Source: Candidatus Poseidonia sp. (GTDB lineage: Archaea; Thermoplasmatota; Poseidoniia; Poseidoniales; Poseidoniaceae). Taken from it: a stretch of DNA of 8,676 nucleotides. The stretch is from contig JALRLQ010000067.1 in NCBI GenBank assembly GCA_023254365.1, positions 1 through 8,676 on the forward strand, in the 5' to 3' direction. Shown here piece after piece: positions 1 to 6,371 of this stretch. Below the pieces are notes generated by a model. The model saw only the letters and a program-made list of their open reading frames with translations, was not told the DNA's origin and ran no database searches. The translations under genes were made by a program, and so were the position numbers. Every line of letters begins with the position of its first letter. The stretch's first letter is position 1.

Positions 1-375
1 TTTCGGCTCTTCGGAAGGCAAGATATCGTTGAACGGCGTCCATTGATAATCCGCCATTAACCAGTTGTTGAACTTCTTTGAAAGCAATGGGTCCGCTCCC
101 CTCCACGACCAAATGCTTCGTTGCAACATTTCTGGCGCAATCGAATCAAACACTTCGGGAGCTTCCTCTGAGAGCGTGCGAAATGCTTCGAGCAACTTTT
201 CAAAATACAGATTTTGTTCATTGTTTGATCTTTTACCGTACTTTTTGGCAAGAAGATAATCAAAATCTGCTTCAGTTTTTGAAACATTTCTCTCGGAACG
301 AGAGCCTTTCATGTTATCAGACTGGGCGTGGGTGGTTTTTTTGACTTTTGTGTTTAAGTGTTGTTTTGACGTCAT
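1..375 (-). CDS. Unrecognised AT-rich protein, 5' part (runs off left edge)
   Basis: Reading the minus strand from the ATG at 375-373 gives 125 codons without a stop up to base 1, so the gene continues outside the window. The start is chosen because AGAGGA lies six bases before it. In-frame ATGs at 405, 417 and 435 lack such a site but cannot be excluded. Residues 1 to about 35 are Lys/Ser/Thr/Asn-rich and probably disordered. From about residue 36 the protein looks folded and acidic/aromatic, with a helix-like stretch around residues 55-70 and several Trp residues (SIWSWRGADP, FNNWL, YQWTPF) between 84 and 112. I do not recognise the family. Hand-counted GC is about 42% over the gene and about 35% over 181-375, far below the neighbours, which suggests recent acquisition. 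A real gene is supported by the long open frame, ribosome site and protein-like composition; the function is unknown. Confidence 0.72.
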   Translation of the reverse strand, partial: MTSKQHLNTKVKKTTHAQSDNMKGSRSERNVSKTEADFDYLLAKKYGKRSNNEQNLYFEKLLEAFRTLSEEAPEVFDSIAPEMLQRSIWSWRGADPLLSKKFNNWLMADYQWTPFNDILPSEEPK

Positions 376-479
376 CTTTGTTCCTCTTTTCGGGCGCAAA
401 TCCATCGATTTTACCATAATGTGTTGGTCATCCATTGGGGCTTGTTGGAAACTGCCGTTGTTTCTACCAACAAGTAAGG

Positions 480-490
480 CGATATATACT
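480..490 (-). promoter_or_regulatory. Possible TATA box for the left-edge gene
   Basis: On the minus strand the bases read AGTATATATCG, a good archaeal TATA element, lying just after the acetyltransferase stop codon at 499. A transcript starting about 26 bases downstream (near 459) would leave a leader of about 84 bases before the preferred ATG at 375, or about 24 bases before the alternative ATG at 435. A second weaker AT-rich stretch (GGTAAAATC, near 406-414) could instead give a short leader to the ATG at 375. The rest of 376-498 shows no other gene. Confidence 0.4.
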
Positions 491-498
491 CTTCATGT

Positions 499-1014
499 TC
501 AAAATCTCTTCATCATGGAGCGATGGGGGCCAATAACGCCGATGGTGTACGGTTCATCGATGATCTCCCAGCCTTGCGCCAAATAGAACGGTATAGCATG
601 TTCCCGTGCTTGCAGGAAGCCGGTTTTGCAAGCAAACGCCGAGGTCATGATGCGTTCAAGTTCTTGAAGCACCATAGCGGCAAGACCCTGCCGCTGGTGC
701 GACGGAAGGGTTCCCATTTGTCGAATCTGAAACACAGGACGCTCGGCGGTATGGTTTGCCAAGGGACCAAACGGTGGAATGCGTGCTGCCCCCGGGCCCT
801 TGTGGTCGGCCCCTGAGCCGTCAGCGTTTTCCGGGATGATGTGGGCTCTGCCAACGGATGTGATGCGTTGTTCAACCTCAACCCATGCATGGACTGCTGA
901 GCCATCATCGTCGAGACGTTCACTTCCAAGCGGCATCCCAAGCGGCTCCCTTAACACCGAAAAGCGAGTCCGAAAATAAGGTTCGTCTGGCATGCCGTGG
1001 AGGGAGTGAATCAT
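499..1014 (-). CDS. GNAT-family N-acetyltransferase
   Basis: Probable acetyl-CoA-dependent N-acetyltransferase, soluble, 171 residues, a usual size for the GNAT fold. The acetyl-CoA-binding motif A is visible as QIRQMGTLPSHQRQGLAAMVL split across strand and loop: a beta-strand ending in a Q-x-x-G-x-A pyrophosphate loop (HQRQGLAA, near residues 106-113), followed by a helix. The C-terminal part (REHAIPFYLAQGWEII) is the typical motif B region with FY and a Gly before the last strand. The N-terminal segment FSVLREPLGMP and the HAWVEV strand also fit GNATs. The substrate cannot be deduced. The start at 1014 was chosen because AGGTG sits six bases upstream. ATG at 1020 is in frame but directly abuts that site, and a longer reading to 1110 would overlap the upstream gene by 79 bases. 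It follows the membrane-protein gene (stop at 1032) on the same strand and is probably co-transcribed. Stop is TGA. Confidence 0.85.
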   Translation of the reverse strand: MIHSLHGMPDEPYFRTRFSVLREPLGMPLGSERLDDDGSAVHAWVEVEQRITSVGRAHIIPENADGSGADHKGPGAARIPPFGPLANHTAERPVFQIRQMGTLPSHQRQGLAAMVLQELERIMTSAFACKTGFLQAREHAIPFYLAQGWEIIDEPYTIGVIGPHRSMMKRF

Positions 1015-1031
1015 GGACATCACCTGGGCAT

Positions 1032-1829
1032 TCAAGCTATGGTTGACAAGGCGATGATCACAAACACCAAGGGGACGATGATCAGAAGTGAGGAGCTCAA
1101 CAACCCCCAACCCAGCGCTTTTCGTCCCGTCACGAAGGAGGCAACAATACCGCCAACATAGGCAACGGGTAGCACGAAACAGACGATTTCAAACACGCCG
1201 TTGCCTGCATAATTTGCCTCATCCACGGCTTGGTTGAAGTACTCAAGGTTGAGGGTGAGTTCTGCCGCACTGGCATTGTCCAGTTTGAAGAATGCCGTGT
1301 TGTTTGAAGGGAAAAACTCGCCAATCTCGGACGTTGTTTCCGTTGTGCCGTTAAACTGCCAAATGATGTGGGGTTGCTCATCATACCGTTCAACCCAATG
1401 ATCGATGGAAATTTCGTGACCTTCGTCGACGAAGTACGCGTTGAACCATTGAATCCTTTCGCCGTTCTGCGGGTCGAATTGTACAGAGAATGTTTGTCCG
1501 TCCGAGCTTTCGGCGACGATGGTTTCGTAGCGCCAGGGTTCTTCGTAGGCGTTTTGCTGGAAGAACACATCGTCGAGAACCTCAAGACCGAAGATGACGA
1601 AAACGGGGATGAAAAAGCCGAGAATAAATTGCCCCCAGCGAAAGCCGGTTTTTTCCACCGCCTGTGGGACTGCAAACATGGTTTGTCCTGCCATCGTGGC
1701 TGTGTCGCCGGTCAGGAGGGTGGGTTGGGCAGGTTGTGTGCCGCCAACGACCCCCATCATCATGGAAGGTGGAGGTTGGGGCGAGGGTGTTGCAGCGGGT
1801 GGAAGGTCGTCCAATTGGTCTCCTCCCAT
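1032..1829 (-). CDS. Three-helix membrane protein with an exposed central domain
   Basis: Family not recognised. The 265-residue protein has a low-complexity Pro/Met/Thr-rich N-terminal tail (residues 1-60, including PPAATPSPQPPPS), one membrane helix at about 66-85, a hydrophilic domain of about 120 residues (86-208) rich in Trp, Tyr, Glu and Asn, and two closing helices at about 211-232 and 240-262. The middle domain carries several N-x-S/T sites, as on an outward-facing archaeal surface domain, but the topology is inferred. The ATG at 1829 is supported by TTTAAA about 26 bases upstream, which would make the transcript leaderless. A GGAGGAG just inside the frame before an in-frame TTG at 1814 offers a less likely alternative start. 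The acetyltransferase gene begins 17 bases after its TGA stop. Confidence 0.8.
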   Translation of the reverse strand: MGGDQLDDLPPAATPSPQPPPSMMMGVVGGTQPAQPTLLTGDTATMAGQTMFAVPQAVEKTGFRWGQFILGFFIPVFVIFGLEVLDDVFFQQNAYEEPWRYETIVAESSDGQTFSVQFDPQNGERIQWFNAYFVDEGHEISIDHWVERYDEQPHIIWQFNGTTETTSEIGEFFPSNNTAFFKLDNASAAELTLNLEYFNQAVDEANYAGNGVFEIVCFVLPVAYVGGIVASFVTGRKALGWGLLSSSLLIIVPLVFVIIALSTIA

Positions 1830-1851
1830 GCCTTCTGCTTGGCTTTCGGTC

Positions 1852-1859
1852 GTTTAAAC
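1852..1859 (-). promoter_or_regulatory. Possible TATA box for the membrane-protein gene
   Basis: GTTTAAAC is centred about 26-27 bases upstream of the ATG at 1829 on the minus strand. That is the normal archaeal distance from TATA box to transcription start, so the mRNA could begin at or very near the start codon. The element is a perfect palindrome, so the sequence alone does not give its direction; direction is assigned from the gene. Confidence 0.4.
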
Positions 1860-1893
1860 AATGCTCCGATTGGGTCGTGAGCACCGAAGGCGC

Positions 1894-1903
1894 GTTGAAA
1901 TAG
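1894..1903 (+). promoter_or_regulatory. Possible TATA box for tRNA-Cys
   Basis: GTTGAAATAG is the only AT-rich stretch in the 40 bases before the tRNA and is centred about 29 bases upstream of its first base, close to the expected archaeal spacing. It is weak compared with a consensus TATA box. Confidence 0.3.
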
Positions 1904-1927
1904 GAAAGGCCGCTGGGCGTGGTTACC

Positions 1928-2001
1928 GCACGGATGTCAGAGTGGCTATGAGCGGGACTGCAGATCCTGAGACCGGAGTTCGAATCTCCGTCCGTGCTCC
2001 A
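1928..2001 (+). tRNA. tRNA-Cys (GCA), CCA encoded
   Basis: The cloverleaf can be folded by eye. The acceptor stem GCACGGA (1928-1934) pairs perfectly with TCCGTGC (1991-1997). The D arm has a three-pair stem TCA/TGA, as in many cysteine tRNAs. The anticodon stem CGGGA/TCCTG encloses the loop CTGCAGA with anticodon GCA at 1960-1962. The T arm CGGAG/CTCCG encloses TTCGAAT. The discriminator base is T (U73), the cysteine identity base, and CCA follows at 1999-2001, so the tail is genome-encoded. There is no intron and no sign of degeneration. No clear T-run terminator follows; the next 80 bases lead straight to the aminotransferase gene. Confidence 0.96.
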
Positions 2002-2017
2002 AAACAACTCACCAAAC

Positions 2018-2076
2018 AAAAATACCATACGAGGCTTGAAAGCCAATCTTGCAAAGCCCCGTTTGTTCTTCGAGGG
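2018..2076 (+). promoter_or_regulatory. Leader of the aminotransferase gene with ribosome site
   Basis: Between the tRNA and the aminotransferase lies a short AT-rich stretch (AAAAATACC, about 2018-2026) that could act as a TATA box. It would put transcription start near 2050. GAGGG at 2072-2076 is eight bases before the ATG at 2085 and decides the start. A small inverted repeat GGCTTGAAAGCC (2033-2044) lies in between, but it is too short to interpret. Read-through from the tRNA is the alternative source of the mRNA. Confidence 0.35.
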
Positions 2077-2084
2077 ATGTGACC

Positions 2085-3224
2085 ATGCCGGAACTCAATC
2101 CAAATCTTGCGTTGGTTGGGTCGGGTTTTGCCGCCTTCCTCGCGCCTCCGGGCCCCGAAGTGGTTCGGTTCACGGTCGGGCAACCCGACTTCGACACCCC
2201 TCAGCCCATCGTTGACGAAGCCAAGGCTGCGCTTGACCGAGGAGAGACCGCGTACACGCGCCCCCAAGGAAGCGAATCCCTGTGCACGGCAGTCGCCAAC
2301 CACCTCACCCGGTTCAACATCCATGTCCTTCCCGATGACGTGGTTGTGACGCCGGGATGCAAGCAGGCTTTGCTGTACGGGATGATGGCGGTGCTTGCGC
2401 CCGGTGACGAGGCCCTGCTGCTCTCACCGGCATGGCCTTCCTACGATGGCATGGTGCGTTTGACCGGGGCAACCCCAGTCCACGTGCCGGTTCTCCGCGA
2501 AAACTACCATCCTGATTTCGACGGTTTGGAAGCCCATGTCACCTCCAACACCAAAGCCATCATCATCAACTCGCCCAACAACCCTACCGGAGCCGTTTAC
2601 ACCCGTGCAGAAACAGAGCGGCTGGTGGCGTTTGCCAACCGTCACGACCTGTGGATTCTCGACGACATGATCTACTCCACCTTGGTGTGGACCGACGAAG
2701 GCTACACCTCTCCGTGTGAATTTGAGGGAGGTGCAGAACGCACCATCACCATCGGCGGGTGGTCCAAAGGCTGGGCGATGACGGGATGGCGCCTCGGATG
2801 GGTCGCAGGCCCAACCAACGTGATGACCGGCGTGAAAAAAATCAACGTGAGTGCAGCCACGCACGTACCGACCTTCCTGATGCCTGCAGCCGAAAAGGCG
2901 CTTGAACTCCGCGAAGAGATTGAGGTGATGGAAGAGGCCTTTGCAGAGCGTCGTTTGGCGATTCACAAGGCGTTCTCCGCCCTCCCTGGCGTGGTGGTCC
3001 CTCAGCCTGAGGGGGCGTTCTACATCCTGTGCGACATCACCGGAACGGGGATGACCGACATGGAATTCGCCACCGAAGCGCTCGAGAAAGCGCAAGTCCA
3101 GGTCATTCCCGGTTCGCTCATGAAGGGCGGTGAAGGGCTGATTCGGGTCAGTTACGCCACGTCGCTTGAGAACATCCACGAAGGTGTTCGGCGGCTGAGG
3201 GAATGGCTTGAATCACGTCAATGA
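2085..3224 (+). CDS. PLP-dependent class I/II aminotransferase (aspartate/aromatic type)
   Basis: Cytosolic transaminase moving an amino group between an amino acid and a 2-oxo acid by way of pyridoxal phosphate. It has 379 residues, the normal length of the fold I aspartate/aromatic aminotransferase group. Diagnostic residues are all present: the N-terminal VGQPDFDTP segment, an AYTRPQG loop near 57-63, NSPNNPTG (162-169), DDMIY (Asp193 for the pyridine nitrogen, Tyr197 for the PLP oxygen), the Schiff-base lysine Lys228 in GGWSKGWAMTGWRLG, and Arg354 in IRVSYA for the substrate carboxylate. The exact substrate cannot be read from sequence. The ATG at 2085 has GAGGG eight bases upstream and fits the family N-terminus; an in-frame GTG at 2079 and an upstream reading from 2049 are less likely. 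Its last 12 bases overlap the convergent transporter gene. Confidence 0.95.
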   Translation: MPELNPNLALVGSGFAAFLAPPGPEVVRFTVGQPDFDTPQPIVDEAKAALDRGETAYTRPQGSESLCTAVANHLTRFNIHVLPDDVVVTPGCKQALLYGMMAVLAPGDEALLLSPAWPSYDGMVRLTGATPVHVPVLRENYHPDFDGLEAHVTSNTKAIIINSPNNPTGAVYTRAETERLVAFANRHDLWILDDMIYSTLVWTDEGYTSPCEFEGGAERTITIGGWSKGWAMTGWRLGWVAGPTNVMTGVKKINVSAATHVPTFLMPAAEKALELREEIEVMEEAFAERRLAIHKAFSALPGVVVPQPEGAFYILCDITGTGMTDMEFATEALEKAQVQVIPGSLMKGGEGLIRVSYATSLENIHEGVRRLREWLESRQ

Positions 3225-3962
3225 AAGCGCTTCGAGCGCCTCACGAACGTAGAGTATGCCTGTGATGACCAGCCCAATCACGATGCCGCGCTGAATATCG
3301 TCGCTTTTCCAGCGCTCAAGCCATCGCTTGCCAAGCTGTGCTCCCACCAAAGCAGACAGAACAAATCCAACCATGAGCCACGTGTTTGTGGACAACACGG
3401 ATGCGTCATTGACGAGATAGATTGGTATTCTCGTCAGGTCAACCACAAGAGCGAGGACGGCTGCTGTTGCGGCATATGCCGATTTATCGGGCAAGCGTTC
3501 CTTCAGAAACATCGCCCGTAACGCTCCTTGATGGCCGGTCAACCCCCCGAGGAACCCGGAGCCAAATCCTCCAAGCCGGTCTTCGGCCTCTGGTAACCGA
3601 ATGGACGACCACGACTCGCTCACCTTCAGCAACGGAAGCACGATGAGCGCCAAACCCACCACCAACAACAGCGGGTCGGAAGGGATGAACGATTGAAGCA
3701 CCGCTCCAATCAACGCTCCAATCAACAACGCCCATCCAAACCGTTTCAGTGCATCTCGATCGATGTGTTCGCGGAGCATTCTCGACTTGATGAGGTTGTG
3801 AACGCCATGAACGATAGCCACGCCGGCGATGGCTTGGTGAGGGTCAAACCAGACAAGAAACACCGGCGTCATCATCGTCGCCAGCCCGAATCCTGCCGGC
3901 ACGGTCAGGGCAGCCGCCACAACGCAGACCAGCATGGCCAACATGACGACGATCGTTTCCAT
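3213..3962 (-). CDS. TauE/SafE-family membrane transporter
   Basis: Integral membrane protein of 249 residues with about seven or eight hydrophobic segments, matching the TauE/SafE (sulfite exporter-like) family, whose members export small sulfur- or carbon-containing anions. The two halves carry the related glycine-rich motifs of the internal repeat: VPAGFGLATMMTPVF near residues 21-35, and GGFGSGFLGGLTGHQGALRA at 131-150, which is the strongest family signature here. A charged loop (about 113-130) separates the halves. The start at 3962 has GAGGGG five bases upstream. It lies 63 bp downstream of the Rieske gene on the same strand, so read-through from that operon is possible. The gap contains TTGATAGTG, a poor TATA candidate. 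The transported substrate is unknown; export of a sulfur compound is only a family-level guess. Confidence 0.88.
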   Translation of the reverse strand: METIVVMLAMLVCVVAAALTVPAGFGLATMMTPVFLVWFDPHQAIAGVAIVHGVHNLIKSRMLREHIDRDALKRFGWALLIGALIGAVLQSFIPSDPLLLVVGLALIVLPLLKVSESWSSIRLPEAEDRLGGFGSGFLGGLTGHQGALRAMFLKERLPDKSAYAATAAVLALVVDLTRIPIYLVNDASVLSTNTWLMVGFVLSALVGAQLGKRWLERWKSDDIQRGIVIGLVITGILYVREALEALSLT

Positions 3963-4025
3963 GCACGCCCCTCGTGCGTGGAGATGGGGCAGAGTACACT
4001 ATCAATCCCACTCTTGTTTCTTCCG
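3963..4025 (-). promoter_or_regulatory. Gap between the Rieske and TauE-like genes
   Basis: These 63 bases hold the ribosome site GAGGGG (3973-3968) for the transporter start at 3962 and a weak AT-rich stretch (TTGATAGTG, near 3999 on the minus strand) that could be a promoter. There is no hairpin plus T-run that would separate the transporter from the upstream redox operon, so co-transcription remains open. Confidence 0.35.
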
Positions 4026-4388
4026 TCAAGGCGCTGTTTGAACCTGGACAAATCCGTCCTGCTCACGGGTTGGGTAGACCTTCAGATCCTTTTGTTTGGA
4101 GAACTTCCCCACCAGTCGTCCGTATGGGGGAAACAGCGGGAAGGGTGACCATTCCTTCATTTCGCCCGTGACAATATCGTGCGTGGTTTGGTGAAGGGGA
4201 CAACGGATACACCCGTCGGATATTTTCCCACCGTAGGCAAGCGGCCAGCGCATATGGCGACACAGGGCTTCAGTGGCCAAAACCTCCCCGTTTTGTCGGG
4301 TGACCATGACCAAGGTTCCATTGACCGTGACCATCTTTTTCTTCCCTTCTTTCAGCCGCGATGATTTGATTGCGTTACCCCACGTCAT
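4026..4388 (-). CDS. Small Rieske [2Fe-2S] protein
   Basis: Soluble 120-residue single-domain Rieske protein that would carry electrons through a [2Fe-2S] cluster. All four ligands are present in the pattern C-x-H (Cys43, His45) and C-x2-H (Cys63, His66) with 17 residues between the pairs, as in CRHMRWPLAYGG and CIRCPLHQ. The strands before them (VTVNGTLVMVT, GEVLATEA) match the domain start. There is no membrane helix, so it resembles Rieske-type ferredoxins of oxygenases and reductases rather than the cytochrome bc1 subunit. The ATG overlaps the FAD-protein stop as ATGA, with AAGGTGA just upstream, so translation is probably coupled. The tail DGFVQVQTAP is short and no catalytic domain follows. 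The physiological partner is likely the neighbouring FAD protein, by inference from gene order. Confidence 0.92.
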   Translation of the reverse strand: MTWGNAIKSSRLKEGKKKMVTVNGTLVMVTRQNGEVLATEALCRHMRWPLAYGGKISDGCIRCPLHQTTHDIVTGEMKEWSPFPLFPPYGRLVGKFSKQKDLKVYPTREQDGFVQVQTAP

Positions 4389-5635
4389 GCCTTCACCTTC
4401 TTCGGAAGAGGAACATTGAGATGGTCAAGGGCGCGTTCTGCACTGGCAATGGCTCCTTGAACCGAAGGATGGGCTCGATGGTCGCCGACCAGAAGGACAC
4501 CGTCGATTTCAACATCGGGTAACAACCGACCGTGGTGGTTTGGGTCAATATGCGGGAGTGCATGGCGAACCTGCGTTGAAAGGAGATGTTTCCAATGGTT
4601 GACTTGTTCGCCAAACCACGTGACAAGTTCGGAGCGCACCGACGCCGGATTTGGATCCAAAGCGGCTTCACCCACCAAGGTAGCCACCACCCAGTGCTCT
4701 CCAGCAGGATGTGGGTGGAGATTGGTTGGTACGTGCAGATGAAGCACCTCGTTTCCATTGACGCCCCATGCTTCGTTCAAGAGCAAACGTGCTTGCTTGA
4801 ACGGAGGCCGTGATGCTTTGAACACAACCGTACTGGTCAAGCGTTCAACCGGGGCGTGATTCGACGGCATGGACGGCAACAGGTCACGAGCGATGTGCTG
4901 AGGTACGGCCAGGACGACTTTGTCAAAGAACTGCGATTCACCGCCCACCACCACGCTTGTGGCCGTGACGCTGTCCACGGTCGTGTTCAGATGGAGGGTG
5001 GTGGCCGACAGCCTCGAAGCCAACTGCATGGGGACCGCTGCAATGCCGTCTTTGGGCACGACCATGGCGCCGTGGGCCATCGCACCCCAAGTGAATTCAG
5101 CGAAGGCAAACCGTTCGGAAAGCGATGGGTCGAGGGTGATGCCTGCAAAAAGCGGTCCGAGGACTCGGCGTGTTGAAGGACGAAAACGCCGTCGTTCAAG
5201 CCCTTGCTCAATGGAGGGGGAAGGGGTTGACATCGGCCGTTCAAGGTCCTTTGAGGTCGTTCCCAATCGCCATTTAAGGAATCGAAGCCCGTCACCAATG
5301 CCCACCGATTTCAGGGTTGGTAACAAGTGCTTGGGAGAACGAAGGGCATCACCGAGAAGGCGGCGGCGCCCCGACGGCGGATGAATGGTCACCGTGCAGT
5401 TGTCCATCGCTTTCGCTTCCAAAGCCTTCACGTCAACCCAGCGTTGAACGGTGGGGTAGGCGGTGTGCAAAACGTGGAAACCGACGTCAACGGGGTGGCC
5501 TTCGTGAACGAGGGTTTCCATGCGCCCGCCAACGGTGTTCTTGGCCTCAAACAGCGTGACCTCATGCCCGGCTGCCTCGCATCCGAGAGCCACCGTCAAG
5601 CCTGCGACGCCAGCACCAACAACGGCAATCTTCAC
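4385..5635 (-). CDS. FAD-dependent oxidoreductase (amine oxidase / phytoene desaturase-like)
   Basis: Flavoprotein of 416 residues in the amine-oxidase superfamily, which includes monoamine oxidases, protoporphyrinogen oxidases, carotene desaturases and HpnE-like enzymes. The N-terminal Rossmann motif IAVVGAGVAGL (G7-x-G9-xx-G12) is followed by the ribose-binding acid in TLFEAK (Glu30), the GGR motif (36-38) and VDVGFHVLH. The C-terminal FAD signature VGDHRAHPSVQGAIASAERA begins near residue 383. There is no signal peptide. The substrate is not evident. Residues 160-200 (FAGITLDPSLSERFAFAEF) resemble the substrate-side region of desaturase-type members. The GTG at 5635 is preferred: it is four bases after the SDR stop, GGGTGA precedes it, and the family N-terminus begins at VKIAVVG. 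An ATG at 5665 would add ten residues overlapping the SDR gene. Both neighbours are translationally linked to it. Confidence 0.9.
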   Translation of the reverse strand: MKIAVVGAGVAGLTVALGCEAAGHEVTLFEAKNTVGGRMETLVHEGHPVDVGFHVLHTAYPTVQRWVDVKALEAKAMDNCTVTIHPPSGRRRLLGDALRSPKHLLPTLKSVGIGDGLRFLKWRLGTTSKDLERPMSTPSPSIEQGLERRRFRPSTRRVLGPLFAGITLDPSLSERFAFAEFTWGAMAHGAMVVPKDGIAAVPMQLASRLSATTLHLNTTVDSVTATSVVVGGESQFFDKVVLAVPQHIARDLLPSMPSNHAPVERLTSTVVFKASRPPFKQARLLLNEAWGVNGNEVLHLHVPTNLHPHPAGEHWVVATLVGEAALDPNPASVRSELVTWFGEQVNHWKHLLSTQVRHALPHIDPNHHGRLLPDVEIDGVLLVGDHRAHPSVQGAIASAERALDHLNVPLPKKVKA

Positions 5636-5639
5636 TCGC

Positions 5640-6371
5640 TCACCCACGTAATGCTGACATTCCACCGTCGAGATGAAGGATCTGCCCGGTGAAGTTGTCA
5701 GGTGCTTGTGTCAACAACCAGTGCATGCTGGAGGCGACTTCACTTGGCTCGTTGATTCGCTTGAGTGGAATCATACCCACCGAGGCTTCTCGAATGGCTT
5801 CAGAGCGAAGAACGGAGGCGCCCAAGCGAGTCTCGGTCAAGCCGGGCGCGACGGCGTTGACGCGCAACCCTCGCTGCGCGTAGGTCGATGCCGCCGACCG
5901 CACCATCGCCTCGAGACCTCCTTTGGCCGCCGCAATGGCTTCGTGGTTGGTCAAGCCGTAGCTTCCTGCAACGCTTGAGGTGAACACCATGCGCCCTTTG
6001 CCGGATTTGAGCATGGTTTTACCGCCGAGTTTTAACGTCAGGAATGCAGATGTCAAATTGGTACGCAGCACATCTTCGAAGTCTTCAACCTTCATAGCGT
6101 GAGGTGGACGAAGTGCAATTGAACCGACGAGATGAGCGATGCCGGCGAGGCCATGCTCGCCCTGTGCTGAAGCGTGTTCGACCGCCGACAACACGGCGGC
6201 TTCATCCAAAGCATCCCCTTGAACAACACTCGCCCCTCGCTGGGCGATGGTTGCCGTTCGCTCGGTGTCCCGGGCAAGCACCGTCACGTGGTGGCCTTCA
6301 TCGAGGAGCAATCCTGCAAGATGAAGAGCGATGTCGCTGCTGCCACCGACCAAAAGAAACGAATCGTTCAT
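5640..6371 (-). CDS. Short-chain dehydrogenase/reductase homologue lacking the catalytic Tyr
   Basis: SDR-fold protein of 243 residues, standard length for classical SDRs. Visible elements are the nucleotide-binding glycine motif FLLVGGSSDIA (residues 5-15), GDALD (52-56) for the adenine ring, Asn105 in RTNLTSAF, Ser133 in VFTSSVAGS, Lys150 in AAAKGG, the post-active-site PGLTET (176-181), and the C-terminal LDGGMS. The usual Y-x-x-x-K is instead I-x-x-x-K: position 146 is Ile (codon ATT, 5936-5934), in NHEAIAAAKGG. The enzyme may therefore bind NAD(P)(H) but work by altered chemistry, or be non-catalytic. I recall similar HEAIAAAK motifs in a subgroup of bacterial SDRs, which would argue against a sequencing error, but I cannot confirm this. 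First gene of the operon; TATAAAAG about 27 bases upstream predicts a leaderless mRNA. Its TGA stop lies inside the ribosome site of the FAD gene. Confidence 0.9.
   Translation of the reverse strand: MNDSFLLVGGSSDIALHLAGLLLDEGHHVTVLARDTERTATIAQRGASVVQGDALDEAAVLSAVEHASAQGEHGLAGIAHLVGSIALRPPHAMKVEDFEDVLRTNLTSAFLTLKLGGKTMLKSGKGRMVFTSSVAGSYGLTNHEAIAAAKGGLEAMVRSAASTYAQRGLRVNAVAPGLTETRLGASVLRSEAIREASVGMIPLKRINEPSEVASSMHWLLTQAPDNFTGQILHLDGGMSALRG

Noticed and set aside
331..350. T-rich run that looks like a plus-strand terminator
   Set aside because: On the minus strand it encodes the Lys/Thr stretch of the left-edge gene, and there is no plus-strand gene or stem before it.
65..586. Overlapping plus-strand open frames across 65-344 and 311-586
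   Set aside because: They lie opposite the minus-strand partial gene and the acetyltransferase, have no ribosome sites, and encode low-complexity or Cys/Phe-biased sequences. The minus-strand reading is protein-like and continuous to the edge.
1368..1880. Plus-strand frame of 170 codons opposite the membrane protein
   Set aside because: The minus strand gives clear membrane helices and a promoter at the right distance; the plus-strand product shows no domain.
2033..2044. Small inverted repeat GGCTTGAAAGCC before the aminotransferase
   Set aside because: The stem is only four or five pairs with a tiny loop, and there is no T-run. It is too short to call an operator, terminator or riboswitch.
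1923..2324. Minus-strand frame of 133 codons across the tRNA and aminotransferase start
   Set aside because: It would run through an intact tRNA gene and the start of the aminotransferase, and has no convincing start signal or family.
2424..3179. Minus-strand frame of 251 codons inside the aminotransferase
   Set aside because: It lies wholly antisense to a gene with every PLP-fold active-site residue in place. The His/Arg/Gly-rich translation is typical of a high-GC shadow frame.
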